Assembly (NCBI GenBank): GCA_913061245.1
Contig: CAJXTO010000096.1
Location: 1-5,912, forward strand
Length of the DNA: 5,912 nt
From: an uncultured Oceanospirillales bacterium
GTDB taxonomy: Bacteria; Pseudomonadota; Gammaproteobacteria; Pseudomonadales; Litorivicinaceae
Direction: 5' to 3'
In this document: positions 5,833-5,912 of the stretch, one piece after another
Numbering within the stretch: the first letter of the stretch is position 1
Layout: every line of letters begins with the position of its first letter
Notes under the pieces: model-generated
The model's input: only the letters and a program-made list of their open reading frames with translations
The model's database searches: none
What the model was told of the DNA's origin: nothing
Program-made: the position numbers and the translations under genes

Positions 5833-5912
5833 TTAGTCCCAGGACAGCGCGCCGCCGACCTGATACTCAGTGACTCGGGTTTCGAAGAAGTTCTTCTCTT
5901 TCCGAAGGTCCA
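5833..5912 (-). CDS. nrdB: Ribonucleoside-diphosphate reductase beta subunit, C-terminal end (partial)
   Basis: Only the last 25 codons and the stop are in the window. The translation DLRKEKNFFETRVTEYQ then VGGALSWD is characteristic of the C-terminus of a class I ribonucleotide reductase small subunit. In this enzyme family the flexible tail, with its conserved Tyr, docks the beta subunit onto alpha and passes the radical. The Tyr in TEYQ is a good candidate for that residue. NrdB works with NrdA to make deoxyribonucleotides. The rest of the gene lies beyond the right edge. A strong terminator follows the stop codon. Confidence 0.85.
   Translation of the reverse strand, partial: DLRKEKNFFETRVTEYQVGGALSWD

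Noticed and set aside
1..5912. CRISPR array, tRNA, rRNA or insertion sequence
   Set aside because: No spaced repeats, cloverleaf, rRNA-like sequence, transposase or terminal inverted repeats were seen on reading both strands.

Overview
The window looks like the chromosome of a Gram-negative proteobacterium with a mid-range GC content. The evidence is a Sec-type signal peptide on a periplasmic binding protein, a CUT2-type (ribose/fructose family) ABC sugar importer, and the C-terminal tail of a class I ribonucleotide reductase beta subunit. A gammaproteobacterium is my best guess, but no rRNA or other strong taxonomic marker is present.

Layout. At the left edge, on the minus strand, is the N-terminal part of a sugar ABC-transporter ATPase (1-371). 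It is transcribed divergently from a four-gene plus-strand cluster: a periplasmic sugar-binding protein (532-1476), a hairpin that probably attenuates transcription (1484-1520), a long permease (1540-3063), a FucU/RbsD-family sugar mutarotase (3072-3473) and a PfkB-family sugar kinase (3476-4411). The 160-bp divergent gap (372-531) holds a candidate promoter for each side and an imperfect palindrome. Converging on the kinase, with stop codons sharing CTAG, is a minus-strand fructose-6-phosphate-aldolase/TalC-type protein (4408-5034). Next comes a plus-strand HigB2/HigA2-type toxin-antitoxin pair (5143-5786) with an operator-like inverted repeat upstream. The right edge carries the end of nrdB on the minus strand (5833-5912) and its terminator, whose T-run overlaps the antitoxin stop codon.

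How the genes fit together. The binding protein captures a monosaccharide, the permease and divergent ATPase import it, the mutarotase equilibrates ring forms, the PfkB kinase phosphorylates it, and the aldolase could split a fructose-6-phosphate-like product. Ribose or fructose (or a related ketose) are the most natural substrates, but the sequence does not settle which. The toxin-antitoxin pair is an unrelated accessory module between the sugar locus and nrdB.

Most of the window is recognisable. The points worth a second look are the roughly 140-residue membrane extension on the permease, the unusual combination and arrangement of the sugar genes, the convergent stop-codon overlap with an embedded terminator, and a possibly leaderless aldolase gene. 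I see no clear evidence of an entirely new system.
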